From Treponema sp. (GTDB taxonomy: Bacteria; Spirochaetota; Spirochaetia; Treponematales; Treponemataceae), in the NCBI GenBank assembly GCA_024402695.1, contig JAKSTG010000022.1:1-49534 (forward strand): DNA of 49,534 nt. The letters run 5' to 3'. Below, piece by piece: positions 23,742 through 32,052 of the stretch. Positions within the stretch are counted from its first letter, which is position 1, and every line of letters begins with the position of its first letter. The position numbers and the translations under genes were made by a program. The notes below the pieces were generated by a model. That model was not told the origin of the DNA. It did no database searches and worked only from the letters and a program-made list of their open reading frames with translations.

Positions 23742-24476
23742 ATGATTGAACGTATTGATGTGTGCGGAGTTCCGGTTGATATTTTAAGACCGGAGAATCT
23801 TGAACAGGAAATTCTTGAGATTCTTGCCAAGCCAGGAACAAAGCAGATTATGTTTCTGAATATCTGGAAGCTTCTTAAAGCCCGCGGTAAAAATGATTAT
23901 GCCCAGGCTTTGAGAGAAGCAGATCTGATCATCCCAGTTTCAAAAAGCATTATCAAGGGCGCAAAATTTCTGAAGAGAGAAATTCCTGTCCGCTACAATC
24001 CTTTTGATGCTGTAATTACTTTCCTTTCTGTTCTGGAATCTCACTGCAAATCTCTTTATCTTCTGGGAGGAAACAGAAAGACTCTTCTGCAGGCAGAAAG
24101 CAACCTTAAGGCAACTTACCCAGAACTTCACCTGGTTGGCCGTTGTGTCGGATATTTTTCAAAGAACGCAGAACCTGATGTTGTTCAGGCAATCTATAAG
24201 TCACAGCCAAGCCTTGTTCTTGTAAGCGAAGGGATCAAGGAAAAAGACCTTTGGGCTTATCACAGAAAGAATCAGTTTGCTTCAAGCATTTTCCTCTATT
24301 ATAAAGATGCTTTTGGAATTTTCTCTTCGCGAATCCAGCGTGTCAGTCCAAAGACTTTTGAAAAAGGTCATGAGATGTTCATTGAGATTCTGCACAACCC
24401 GTTCAAGATCTTTTTGATTTTCCCATTCATGTGGTACAAACTGGTGCTTTTGTGGTACAAAATCCGCAAAAAGTAA
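23742..24476 (+). CDS. Degenerate WecG/TagA/CpsF-family protein
   Basis: The 244-residue protein follows the GT26 layout: DVCGVPVDIL start, FLNIWKLLKARGKNDYAQAL, LYLLGGNRKTL, YPELHLVGRCVGYF and a membrane-associated WYK-rich C-terminus. The motif that is normally PDGxG, with the catalytic Asp, reads PVSKS here (65-69), and the PKQE motif is replaced by GIKEKDLW. It is therefore probably not a standard N-acetylmannosaminyl transferase. It may be an inactive or repurposed member. AGGGG 6 nt before the ATG fits good translation. It is the last gene of the operon. Confidence 0.75.
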   Translation: MIERIDVCGVPVDILRPENLEQEILEILAKPGTKQIMFLNIWKLLKARGKNDYAQALREADLIIPVSKSIIKGAKFLKREIPVRYNPFDAVITFLSVLESHCKSLYLLGGNRKTLLQAESNLKATYPELHLVGRCVGYFSKNAEPDVVQAIYKSQPSLVLVSEGIKEKDLWAYHRKNQFASSIFLYYKDAFGIFSSRIQRVSPKTFEKGHEMFIEILHNPFKIFLIFPFMWYKLVLLWYKIRKK

Positions 24477-24480
24477 TAAA

Positions 24481-24510
24481 AAAAGAGCAGGTGTTTTCCC
24501 TGCTCTTTTT
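24481..24510. terminator. Bidirectional terminator between WecG-like gene and trmJ
   Basis: An 11-bp perfect stem AAAAGAGCAGG/CCTGCTCTTTT (24481-24491 with 24499-24509) lies between two convergent genes, with a T-run after it and an A-run before it. Confidence 0.9.
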
Positions 24511-24517
24511 TATTTAA

Positions 24518-25255
24518 CTAGTTTGATTTTCCCGCAAGGCCTGCGGCTTTGTTGAATATTTTTTCCAGGTATTGGGCTTCGCCTTCGGAAAGGGCGGCCC
24601 GGCTTAAAATGCTGCGCCAGAAATTTTCCATGTCAGGGCGGCCGGTAATTTTGAAGAAGCCGATTTTCTGTAAATCATCAGCGATTGTGTTTACTGTCTG
24701 GTCCAGGCGTTCCAGAGTAAGAGGGGTGTAGCCAGCCTGAGTTTTGTGGTTTTCTCTGAACATGTGGTAGCAAAGAATCTGAACCGCATGGGAAAGATTC
24801 AGGGAACCGAAGTCATCAGAGGTTGGAATAGTAACTCCCATGGTGCATTCAAAAAGCTGGTCGTCTGAAAGTCCCGAGCGTTCGTTTCCGAAAACGATGG
24901 CAACTTTCCCACCGTTGGAATCTCCAGCCTGTCCTGTAATTTCACCTGCCTTTTCTGCGAACTCTTCAGGGAAGAGCAGCTTGCCTTTGCGCTTCTGACC
25001 ACGGCGGCGGGTTGTTCCTGCGCTCATTACGCAGTCTGCGGTGGCCTCTGTAATTGAATCAAAAAATTCTGCATTGTCAAAAATGTAAGCGGCGTGAATT
25101 GCCAGAATGTGAACTTTTTCTACGTCATAATGTTCTTTTTTTCCGACAATTCTCAGTGTCTTGATATCGCTGTTTGCCATGGCACGGCAGGCGGCGCCTA
25201 CGTTGCGGCTTTCGTCCGGATGGTCCAGGACAATAACAATGTTTTCTGTATTCAT
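24518..25255 (-). CDS. TrmJ-like tRNA/rRNA 2'-O-methyltransferase (SpoU family)
   Basis: This 245-residue SPOUT methyltransferase shows NVGAACRAM (18-26), VFGNERSGL (about 139-147) and SLNLSHAVQI (about 170-179), the three SpoU motifs. A C-terminal extension of about 60 residues (GFFKITGRPDMENFWRSILSRA) matches TrmJ, which methylates position 32 of tRNAs, so that assignment is favoured over TrmH/RlmB. A TTAAAA-17-TAGAAT promoter ends 8 nt before the ATG and no ribosome binding site is seen. Confidence 0.85.
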   Translation of the reverse strand: MNTENIVIVLDHPDESRNVGAACRAMANSDIKTLRIVGKKEHYDVEKVHILAIHAAYIFDNAEFFDSITEATADCVMSAGTTRRRGQKRKGKLLFPEEFAEKAGEITGQAGDSNGGKVAIVFGNERSGLSDDQLFECTMGVTIPTSDDFGSLNLSHAVQILCYHMFRENHKTQAGYTPLTLERLDQTVNTIADDLQKIGFFKITGRPDMENFWRSILSRAALSEGEAQYLEKIFNKAAGLAGKSN

Positions 25256-25319
25256 AGTTTTACATTCTAATGAAAAAATCAGGGATTTTTAATATGATAT
25301 GAAATAATTTAAAACTTAA

Positions 25320-25347
25320 AAACTTGCTCCCTCGCGTAAGTTTTTGC
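25320..25347. repeat. Short relative of the 1694-1833 element
   Basis: Read on minus, AAAACTTACGCGAGG is followed at once by GAGCAAGTTTT. The first part is identical to the left end of the element at 1694-1833 (AAAACTTACGCGAGG), and the second resembles its right end (GGGAGTAAGTTTT). It looks like an element whose centre has been lost. It can also fold as a hairpin between trmJ and the Cof gene. Confidence 0.45.
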
Positions 25348-25382
25348 TTTTGATTATTCCATAAAATAATTAAGGAAATAAT

Positions 25383-26219
25383 ATGTTAAAACTCCCGACA
25401 GAACATCTCGACGTAAAACTTATGGCGTTTGATTTAGATGATACCCTTCTGAATAAAGACTGCACTATTACACCAAAAACTCTGGAGGCTTTACGCCAGG
25501 CAGCCCGCCAGGGCATTTACATCGTGCTTTGTTCGGGACGCATGGAATACGGAATCCTTCCTCATGTTAGAACTCTGGATATTGCAGGGCTGGAAGCCGG
25601 CCGCTATATAATCGCCATGAACGGTTCTTCGATTTTTGATCTTCATAAAAGAGAACAGATTTTTGCACGTAAAGTGCCTGAAGATCTGCTTCTTGAAATT
25701 TATCATGAAGCCCAGGCAAGAGGACTTCCCGCACAGGTTTATTTTCCAGATGTGATTTATGCCAATGTTGATGATGAATGGACTCAGCTGGACGCAAAGC
25801 TTTGCGGAGTAAAACTGGCAGTTGCCGAAGATTTTGAAGGTTTTATGAAAGGCGGCCACGCAAAGATGCTGGTTCCAGGCGAACCTGAAGTTCTGAAAGT
25901 TTTTGAAAAGGATCTGAAAGAAAAATCCGGTGACCGTGCCGAAATCTTTACATCAAAACCTTACTTCCTGGAAATCATGCCAAAGAATGCAGGAAAGGGC
26001 GAAGCTCTTGGTGAACTAGCTAACAGACTTGGAATCAGTCTTGAAAACGTAATGTGCTTCGGCGACAGCTATAATGATGAAAGCATGATGCGCAAAGCAG
26101 GACTCAGCGTTTGCATGAGCAACGGAAAAGAAGATCTGAAAGAAGTTTGTCGTTTTGTTACCAGATTCGACAACAACAATGACGGTATTGCTGATTTTGT
26201 GAATACCTGGGTTTTGTGA
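25383..26219 (+). CDS. Cof-type HAD-IIB hydrolase
   Basis: This sugar-phosphate-phosphatase-like HAD protein of 278 residues has motif I FDLDDTLL with Asp17 and Asp19, motif II CSGR (about 50-53), a Lys in the GKGEALGELANRLGI helix and motif IV FGDSYNDESMM (about 223-233). The cap (about 85-190) is of the C2 type. Substrates of this family are broad and cannot be predicted. AAGGAAATAAT precedes the ATG. trxB begins 13 bp after the stop and may have its own promoter inside the end of this gene. Confidence 0.9.
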   Translation: MLKLPTEHLDVKLMAFDLDDTLLNKDCTITPKTLEALRQAARQGIYIVLCSGRMEYGILPHVRTLDIAGLEAGRYIIAMNGSSIFDLHKREQIFARKVPEDLLLEIYHEAQARGLPAQVYFPDVIYANVDDEWTQLDAKLCGVKLAVAEDFEGFMKGGHAKMLVPGEPEVLKVFEKDLKEKSGDRAEIFTSKPYFLEIMPKNAGKGEALGELANRLGISLENVMCFGDSYNDESMMRKAGLSVCMSNGKEDLKEVCRFVTRFDNNNDGIADFVNTWVL

Positions 26220-26225
26220 TATACT
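26197..26225 (+). promoter_or_regulatory. Promoter of trxB, leaderless type
   Basis: TTGTGA (26197-26202), a 17-bp spacer and TATACT (26220-26225) end 7 nt before the trxB ATG at 26233. The 7 nt are pyrimidine-rich (TTTCCCC), so no ribosome binding site is possible. Confidence 0.6.
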
Positions 26226-26232
26226 TTTCCCC

Positions 26233-27144
26233 ATGCAGAATTACGACTATATCATCATCGGTTCGGGACCAGCCGCTTTGGCTTCTGCCCAGTATGCAGC
26301 TCGCGCCGGACTTAAAACTCTTGTTCTTGAAGGAGATGCACCTGGCGGTCAGGTAACTCAGATTGCTGATCTGGAAAATTACCCTGGAGTTTTCCCAATG
26401 GTAAACGGTACCGACTTCATTATGAATATGAAGGAACAGGCAAAATCTTTTGGTGCCGATTTTGTAAGCACAAGAGCTCTTTCCGTAGATAAACCGGGAG
26501 CACTTTTTTCCGTAAAAACAAAGAACGAAGAATATCAGTCGAAATGTGTCTGTCTTGCAACAGGTGCTGTTCACAAGGACTTAGGCTGCAAAGGCGAAAA
26601 AGAATTTGCAGGACGCGGAGTTTCTTACTGTGCAGTTTGTGACGGACCTTTCTTCCGCAACAGAAAAATCTATGTAGTAGGCGGAGGCGATTCTGCCTGT
26701 TCTGAAGCAATCTATCTTGCAACTCTTTCAAGTGATGTTTCAATTATTCACCGCCGTGATTCTTTCCGTGCACAGAAAGCGGTTGTGGACAAGATGCTCA
26801 GCGTTGGCGTAAAACCTGTTTACAATACAGTAGTTGAAGAAATCAAAGGTTCAATGAAAGTTGAAAAACTTGTTCTGAAAAATACTCAGACAGGAGAACT
26901 TTCAGAAGTTGATGCCGATGCAGTTTTCATCTTTGCGGGTATGGCACCAACCAGCGATCTGGTTGATATGCTTAAAAAAGATTCTGCAGGTTATATCATT
27001 ACAGACGAAAAAATGCAGACCCTTATTCCGGGGCTTTTTGTTGCCGGCGATGTTCGCGCAAAACCATTCCGACAGATTGTAACTGCTGTCAGCGACGGTG
27101 CAGTTGCTGCAAACTCTGCTGCCGAAATGATTCATAATTCATAA
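26233..27144 (+). CDS. trxB: Thioredoxin reductase (NAD(P)H-dependent)
   Basis: This FAD enzyme reduces thioredoxin. GSGPAA (10-15) binds FAD, the redox pair CAVC gives Cys133/Cys136, GGGDSA (150-155) binds NAD(P)H, and GLFVAGDVR near the end closes the FAD site. The 303-residue length is normal. The HRRDSFRA segment after the nucleotide motif carries the Arg residues that favour NADPH. It protects an anaerobe against oxygen stress. Confidence 0.95.
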   Translation: MQNYDYIIIGSGPAALASAQYAARAGLKTLVLEGDAPGGQVTQIADLENYPGVFPMVNGTDFIMNMKEQAKSFGADFVSTRALSVDKPGALFSVKTKNEEYQSKCVCLATGAVHKDLGCKGEKEFAGRGVSYCAVCDGPFFRNRKIYVVGGGDSACSEAIYLATLSSDVSIIHRRDSFRAQKAVVDKMLSVGVKPVYNTVVEEIKGSMKVEKLVLKNTQTGELSEVDADAVFIFAGMAPTSDLVDMLKKDSAGYIITDEKMQTLIPGLFVAGDVRAKPFRQIVTAVSDGAVAANSAAEMIHNS

Positions 27145-27148
27145 AAAA

Positions 27149-27282
27149 ACAGGTGATAAGTAATAATTTACAGATGAGTAAAGAAATGAATAAAAGTGTG
27201 ATTAAAAGCAAAAAGATATTTGTTGCAGCTTTGTTTTATGTTTTGCAATTATTACCTATTACCTATTACTTATTACCTGGAG
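27149..27282 (+). repeat. Inverted/tandem TTACCTA repeat around the GH3 gene start
   Basis: AGGTGATAAGTAATA (27149-27163) before the gene pairs with TATTACTTATTACCT in the signal-peptide codons (about 27268-27282), 14 of 15 positions. The second arm is part of an 8-bp tandem array, ATTACCTA repeated about four times. In mRNA this could form a stem around the start codons. Confidence 0.5.
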
Positions 27283-28886
27283 CGTCAGCTCTTTCTTTTT
27301 GGGATAATAAACCTAATGAACAGCTGGCTCGTGAAATTGTAGAGGAGATGACTCCTACAGAACTTTATAGCCAGATTCTTATGTTCGGTTGGGCTGGTGC
27401 TGAGCCGGAACAGATTCTTTATGACTGGGTTGCCAGAGGACTTGGAAGTGTTAAGGTTTTCGGCTGGAACACAGACGACATCTATCTTGTAGCAAAATCA
27501 ATTACATCACTTCAGACAAGCGCTTCGAAAAACCGTTTTCAGATTCCGCTTTTTGTTGCCACTGACCAGGAAGGCGGATGGATTCGTCACGTTAAAGGTG
27601 ACACTTCAATCACTCCGGGTAATATGGCCATTGGTGCATCCGGATATCCTTCTGATTCTTACTACAGCGCATACTACATTTCCAAGGAAATTAAAGTTCT
27701 TGGAATCAATATGAACTTCGCGCCAACTGTAGACCTTTATACAAATCACGATTCTACTATTATTTCTTCACGTTCTTTTGGAGAAGATCCTGTTAAGTCT
27801 GGAATCCTTGGCGCCGCCTGGGCAAAGGGAAGCATGTCTGCCGGAGTGATTCCTACAGTAAAACATTTCCCGGGACACGGCGACACAGAAAACGATTCTC
27901 ACGGAACTCTTCCAAAAATCGATGTTGATTTCGCAACTTTCGCAAACCGAGAACTGGTTCCTTTTCGTTACCTTATTGATGCAGGCGTTCCAGCAGTTAT
28001 GTCGGGACATCTTTCATTTCCAAAAATCGATCCAACAGGTACACCGGCCAGTCTTTCAAAATATTTCCTTACAGATCTTCTTCGCGGACAGCTTGGGTAT
28101 AACGGACTTATCATTACAGACGATATGATGATGAACGGTGCCACAATGTTTGCAGGCTCTCTTTCCAGTGCATTCCGTCAGGCCATTCAGGCAGGAAACG
28201 ACATCATCATTTCTTCCACCTGCGCAAAGCTGAATGAAAACTTGTGGACAAGTAATCTGAATTTGATTGGAACGGATACGGAATTCCGTGCAAGAGTTGA
28301 AGACGCCGCATACCGCGTAATCAAAGCAAAACTGGAATACTTCAAAGGCGGAAACGCAGCGCCTCTTTATCCTGATGCTTCTGTAATTGATGAAGCAATT
28401 CCTGACAAGGAAGGAGAAAAGTTCTTCCTGGAACAGGCTTGCCGTTCCATTACAGTTTTTGAAGGAAAGGGAAGTCTCCCAAAAAATGAAGCGGGAAGAG
28501 TACTTCTTGTAGGCGGTCTTCCAGAATTCTTTACTTCAATGAAAAGACGTTATCCCGATGCCGGGGAATTCCGTTTCCAGTATGAGACGGGGCCAAATCA
28601 GACTCAGTGGGTTATTGATAATCTTCCTGGAACTGCGGCTTCTTATGACACAATCGTTCTTCTTGTAGGAACTGAACGTCATGCCCGAATTGCCGAGTCA
28701 CTTAAAAAGCTTGGCAAGAAAGTAGTGATCTGTTCGATTATGTATCCGGTTTATTCGGAAAGGCTTACCTGGACCGACACTGTTCTTATGGGGTACAGCT
28801 GGAGTGGTTATACATTGGAAGCAATGGCGGCGCTTCTTGCCGGCGAATACGAAGCCGAGGCTGTCCTGCCTTTTACAAAGAACTAA
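27174..28886 (+). CDS. Secreted GH3 family beta-N-acetylhexosaminidase (NagZ-like)
   Basis: The N-terminus has a signal peptide ending near GASA-LSF, so the enzyme is exported. The GH3 barrel follows: ATDQEGGWIRH, NFAPTVDLY, then KHFPGHGDTENDSHGTLP, the NagZ-type loop with the catalytic His/Asp dyad, and ITDDMMMNG with the nucleophile Asp. A C-terminal GH3_C-like domain (about 410-570) makes this a two-domain form. It probably cleaves N-acetylglucosamine from muropeptides or host glycans. The exact start is uncertain: GTG 27153, ATG 27174 and ATG 27186 are in frame and none has a good ribosome binding site. Confidence 0.87.
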   Translation: MSKEMNKSVIKSKKIFVAALFYVLQLLPITYYLLPGASALSFWDNKPNEQLAREIVEEMTPTELYSQILMFGWAGAEPEQILYDWVARGLGSVKVFGWNTDDIYLVAKSITSLQTSASKNRFQIPLFVATDQEGGWIRHVKGDTSITPGNMAIGASGYPSDSYYSAYYISKEIKVLGINMNFAPTVDLYTNHDSTIISSRSFGEDPVKSGILGAAWAKGSMSAGVIPTVKHFPGHGDTENDSHGTLPKIDVDFATFANRELVPFRYLIDAGVPAVMSGHLSFPKIDPTGTPASLSKYFLTDLLRGQLGYNGLIITDDMMMNGATMFAGSLSSAFRQAIQAGNDIIISSTCAKLNENLWTSNLNLIGTDTEFRARVEDAAYRVIKAKLEYFKGGNAAPLYPDASVIDEAIPDKEGEKFFLEQACRSITVFEGKGSLPKNEAGRVLLVGGLPEFFTSMKRRYPDAGEFRFQYETGPNQTQWVIDNLPGTAASYDTIVLLVGTERHARIAESLKKLGKKVVICSIMYPVYSERLTWTDTVLMGYSWSGYTLEAMAALLAGEYEAEAVLPFTKN

Positions 28887-28887
28887 A

Positions 28888-28917
28888 AAAAGCGGTCCAG
28901 TTCATTGGACCGCTTTT
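28888..28917. terminator. Bidirectional terminator after the GH3 gene
   Basis: A 12-bp perfect stem AAAAGCGGTCCA/TGGACCGCTTTT (28888-28899 with 28906-28917) sits between convergent genes. Confidence 0.88.
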
Positions 28918-28935
28918 AATTTTTAACAGAAATGA

Positions 28936-29658
28936 TTATTTGAAAAGTGAAAAGCCGCCAGGAAGTTTTCCACCGGTCTTTACCCAGGTAAGGGCCTGTT
29001 TGGCGGAAGGTTTGTTCTTCATCTTTTCGATGCTGTCAAAACAGGTGTTGATCCAGTTTCCGGTTTCACGGTCGTTGGAGTAAAGTTCGTTTCCAGGTTC
29101 TGCCTGACAAAGGAAAATTGAAATCTCCTGGAATTCGCTCATGGCGGCTGCGGTGTTTTCTGCAAGGGCTTTGAAGGCGGCCTGTGCTACGGCAACGTTG
29201 TTTGTGCATGGAGCCTGAGTTACGCCTTTTGCAGTCACGATGTCGGCCTTTGTAGCGGCAGACTTCAAATAGAAAGAAACGATGATGTTTTTGCTTTTCT
29301 GTGAAAGTCTGTTCAGAAGAGTCTGGCAGAAGTAAACGTATCCCGAAACCATGTTTTCTACGGCCTGAGTGCAGTCTTCGATTCTTTCGCTTTCGAATCT
29401 TTTTGCATAGTAAGGTCCGTCAAAAACAATCAGGACGCGATCAATCTGAATCAGCTTTGCTTCTGCCTGAATAAGCAGGGTTTTTGCCGAAATAGAAGAT
29501 GCCTTGTTCCATGAAAAGGTGAAAATATTGTCGCTTTCAACAGAAGTTGAAAGGTCAGAGCCAGTTGATGCAAAGATTTTGTGTCCCTGCAGTTCAAAAC
29601 TTTTTATAAGATTTTCAGATTCAGGTAAATCCTTACCCACCACTAAGATATTTGCCAT
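28936..29658 (-). CDS. Rossmann-like protein of unknown function
   Basis: The 240-residue protein begins MANILVVGKDLPESENLIKS, then F-E-L-Q-G-H-K-I-F, which looks like the first beta-alpha-beta unit of a nucleotide-binding fold but lacks a clean GxxGxG. IVSFYLKSAATKADIVTAKG and the length recall short-chain dehydrogenases, but no YxxxK catalytic pair is visible. I do not recognise a family; it may be treponeme-specific. It has a textbook promoter that places the mRNA start at the ATG. Confidence 0.6.
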   Translation of the reverse strand: MANILVVGKDLPESENLIKSFELQGHKIFASTGSDLSTSVESDNIFTFSWNKASSISAKTLLIQAEAKLIQIDRVLIVFDGPYYAKRFESERIEDCTQAVENMVSGYVYFCQTLLNRLSQKSKNIIVSFYLKSAATKADIVTAKGVTQAPCTNNVAVAQAAFKALAENTAAAMSEFQEISIFLCQAEPGNELYSNDRETGNWINTCFDSIEKMKNKPSAKQALTWVKTGGKLPGGFSLFK

Positions 29659-29664
29659 GTCATA

Positions 29665-29693
29665 AATATATAGCGGATTTCTCTAAATTGCAA
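29665..29693 (-). promoter_or_regulatory. Leaderless promoter of the 28936-29658 gene
   Basis: On minus, TTGCAA (29688-29693), a 17-bp spacer and TATATT (29665-29670) end 6 nt before the ATG (29656-29658). Confidence 0.6.
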
Positions 29694-29698
29694 TTTTA

Positions 29699-29707
29699 TG
29701 GTAGAAT
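29699..29707 (+). promoter_or_regulatory. Extended -10 of the DAACS symporter gene
   Basis: TGGTAGAAT (TG 29699-29700, -10 29702-29707) lies 7 nt before ATG 29715. The intervening TACCCAT contains no ribosome binding site. It diverges from the promoter at 29665-29693. Confidence 0.55.
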
Positions 29708-29714
29708 TACCCAT

Positions 29715-30944
29715 ATGAAAGTTTGGATTAAGTACCTTTTGGGCGTAGCCATCGGTCTGGCCTGCGCATTGATTCTCCCAGTTGATAATCCTTCTGTGAG
29801 CGCCGCAGTTTCCTTTATTCTGGATCTTTTTATCCGTTTTGGCCGTTATATTGTTGTACCTCTTATTGTTTTTACAGGTGCAGTTTCAGTAAATAAGCTC
29901 CGTTCATCAAAATTAATCCTTAAGGCCTCTGCCTGGACAGCAATGATTACAGTAGTATCTTCGGTACTCCTTACACTTATCGGAGTTCTTTCTATTGTAA
30001 TCGTAAAACTCCCACGTATTCCTATTACTGTTGATCAGGTAACAGAAACTTATTCTCTTGGAATCGGAAACCTTGTTCGTTCCCTTTTCCCTAACTCAGC
30101 CTTTGAAGCTTTCCTTGAAGGCTCTTTCCTTCTGGTTCCTTTCCTCCTGGCATTCCTTGTGGGATGGGAAAGTTCAGTTGATGAAACAGCTTTCCGTCCG
30201 GTAGTAAATCTTCTGGACAGTCTTTCAAAACTGGTTTACGGAATCTCTGTTTTCTTCACAGAAATTCTTTCAATCGGAATGATCGCCATTATGTGCAGCT
30301 GGACAATTACTTTCCGTTCAGTTTGGAGCACAGGCATCTATACTCCTATGATCATCATGTTCCTTGTGGATTTTGTTCTGGTTGTAGGAATCATTTATCC
30401 ACTGATTCTGTATTACGTTTGTCATGACCCACATCCTTACAGAATTCTTTTTGCAGGACTTACATCAATGATTACAGCTTTCTTCAGTGGTGACACAAAC
30501 ATCACTTTGCCACTGAACATCCGTCACGGTAAAGAAAGTCTTGGTATCCGCCGCCGAGTAAGTGGCTTCACTTATCCGCTCTACTCAATTTTTGCCCGCG
30601 GTGGTTCAGCCCTTGTTACTGTAATCAGCTTCATTGTAATCTGGCGTTCTTATTCCAGTCTTGCAATTTCTTTCCGCGATATCCTTTGGGTTTCGGCCAG
30701 TGCATTGGGAATGTCTTTCCTTCTTGGTGGACTTCCATCTGGCGGAGCTTTTGTTCTTCTCGCAATTCTTTGTACTGTTTACAGCAAAGGATTTGAAACA
30801 AGCTTCCTTCTTCTGAAACCTGCTGCACCGATTATCTGTTCTTTTGCCGCTCTCTTTGATGCAGCAACAGCAATGTTCGGAAGTTACATCGTTGCGGTTA
30901 AGACCAAGATGATTGAACATCATACAATTGCTCACTTTATTTAA
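29715..30944 (+). CDS. Dicarboxylate/amino acid:cation symporter (DAACS family)
   Basis: This secondary transporter has 409 residues and about eight helices plus re-entrant loops. The start is ATG 29715 (MKVWIKYLLGVAIGLACALILP). Visible family features are LFIRFGRYIVVPLIVFTGAVSVNKL near residue 35, a serine/threonine-rich loop around FSGDTNITLPLNIRH (about 257-271) and the GGLPSGGAFVLLA re-entrant segment (about 340). Glutamate, aspartate or C4-dicarboxylates with Na+ or H+ are likely substrates, but the substrate-binding Arg cannot be assigned with confidence. It is a single gene. Confidence 0.88.
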   Translation: MKVWIKYLLGVAIGLACALILPVDNPSVSAAVSFILDLFIRFGRYIVVPLIVFTGAVSVNKLRSSKLILKASAWTAMITVVSSVLLTLIGVLSIVIVKLPRIPITVDQVTETYSLGIGNLVRSLFPNSAFEAFLEGSFLLVPFLLAFLVGWESSVDETAFRPVVNLLDSLSKLVYGISVFFTEILSIGMIAIMCSWTITFRSVWSTGIYTPMIIMFLVDFVLVVGIIYPLILYYVCHDPHPYRILFAGLTSMITAFFSGDTNITLPLNIRHGKESLGIRRRVSGFTYPLYSIFARGGSALVTVISFIVIWRSYSSLAISFRDILWVSASALGMSFLLGGLPSGGAFVLLAILCTVYSKGFETSFLLLKPAAPIICSFAALFDAATAMFGSYIVAVKTKMIEHHTIAHFI

Positions 30945-30945
30945 G

Positions 30946-30974
30946 TTGTAAATTGGAAATAGTGGGGTTATAAT
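30946..30974 (+). promoter_or_regulatory. Promoter of the PilZ-like gene
   Basis: TTGTAA (30946-30951), a 17-bp spacer and TATAAT (30969-30974) precede a leader of about 105 nt. The leader is almost free of structure and rich in ACAAAA repeats. Confidence 0.6.
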
Positions 30975-31086
30975 TAGTTCAGAATAAAATCTGACAAAAC
31001 AAAAACAGATAAAACAAAAACTGCAATAAAAACAAAAAGACGCGATTGAAATAGTTCTTACAGATTATTTATTTGGAGGGGTAATT

Positions 31087-31965
31087 ATGGCGGCGTCGGT
31101 AAAAGATATTATTGCAGGAAGAAAGACCTTTTTTGTAGCCCCCGATAAAACTATTTTCCCCGAAAGCTTTTGTGAAGAATATCTTTCAAAAGGCTATGAA
31201 TGTTATTTCATCGAAAATGAACCAAAAATTTCCATTGAAAAACAGATTGAGATTGTCATTTCCGTATTTGCGGATGTAATTCTCTTTTTTAATCTGGATG
31301 CAAATATTCCTGGCATAAACTGGATAGATTTAATCAGAAAAATTCATTTGCGTCATGGCGATAACGTTCTTATGGGAGCCATGTATTGTAAGCGTCAGAA
31401 TAAGGAAGAAAGAGCAAAACTAGAATATATGTTTCTTTTCAATCTTGGGCTTCGTTGCGGATGCATTCAGCTGGAATATCAGAGAAACCTGAATTATGGG
31501 ATTATTGAAAAAGTTCTCTTTGCAAACCAGGCAATGGGGCGGCGTAAAAGCGTCCGGGCTATTGCTAATAAAGGCTGCACTTTCGGATTTAATCACGAGA
31601 AGAAAAATTATACCGGCATGCTGCAGGATATTTCAGTCTCTCATTTTTCGTTCGTTGGATCAGAAAAAAATCTGGGACTTAAAGATTATGAGAAGGTAGA
31701 AGACATTCAGTTTAATATAAAAGGCCTTCATTTCCGGTATAATGCCATTCCTTTTATGAAGCGGCCTCTTAACACAGATGAAATTCTTTATGTATTTATG
31801 TTTGAAAATAAAACCGGTGGTACTGGTCTGGACATATTGACTCAGCAGATTCTTGTGCCGCGTCTATATGAACTTTTGAATGAAAACTGCAGAACACTTC
31901 TTCACAGGCTGTATGAAACATATCTTATAAATGAAGAAAAAAATGGCCGCCATTTTTTGCAGTAA
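31087..31965 (+). CDS. PilZ-like domain protein, spirochaete type
   Basis: The 292-residue soluble protein has a response-regulator-like alpha/beta N-terminal part (about 1-140) without the phosphoacceptor pattern and a second domain starting at about 150. There MGRRKSVRAIANKG, followed about 20 residues later by LQDISVSHFSFVG, resembles the RxxxR and D/NxSxxG motifs of PilZ c-di-GMP receptors; the final Gly is shifted, so binding is uncertain. GGAGGGG precedes the ATG. An HD-GYP protein in the same window shows that c-di-GMP signalling exists here. Confidence 0.6.
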   Translation: MAASVKDIIAGRKTFFVAPDKTIFPESFCEEYLSKGYECYFIENEPKISIEKQIEIVISVFADVILFFNLDANIPGINWIDLIRKIHLRHGDNVLMGAMYCKRQNKEERAKLEYMFLFNLGLRCGCIQLEYQRNLNYGIIEKVLFANQAMGRRKSVRAIANKGCTFGFNHEKKNYTGMLQDISVSHFSFVGSEKNLGLKDYEKVEDIQFNIKGLHFRYNAIPFMKRPLNTDEILYVFMFENKTGGTGLDILTQQILVPRLYELLNENCRTLLHRLYETYLINEEKNGRHFLQ

Positions 31966-32052
31966 ATAATAAATAAAATACCTTCCTTTATTTTCTGCTT
32001 TAAAAAAATATACTTAAGATAGTATATTATAGAAGAGGTATTACTTTTAGAA

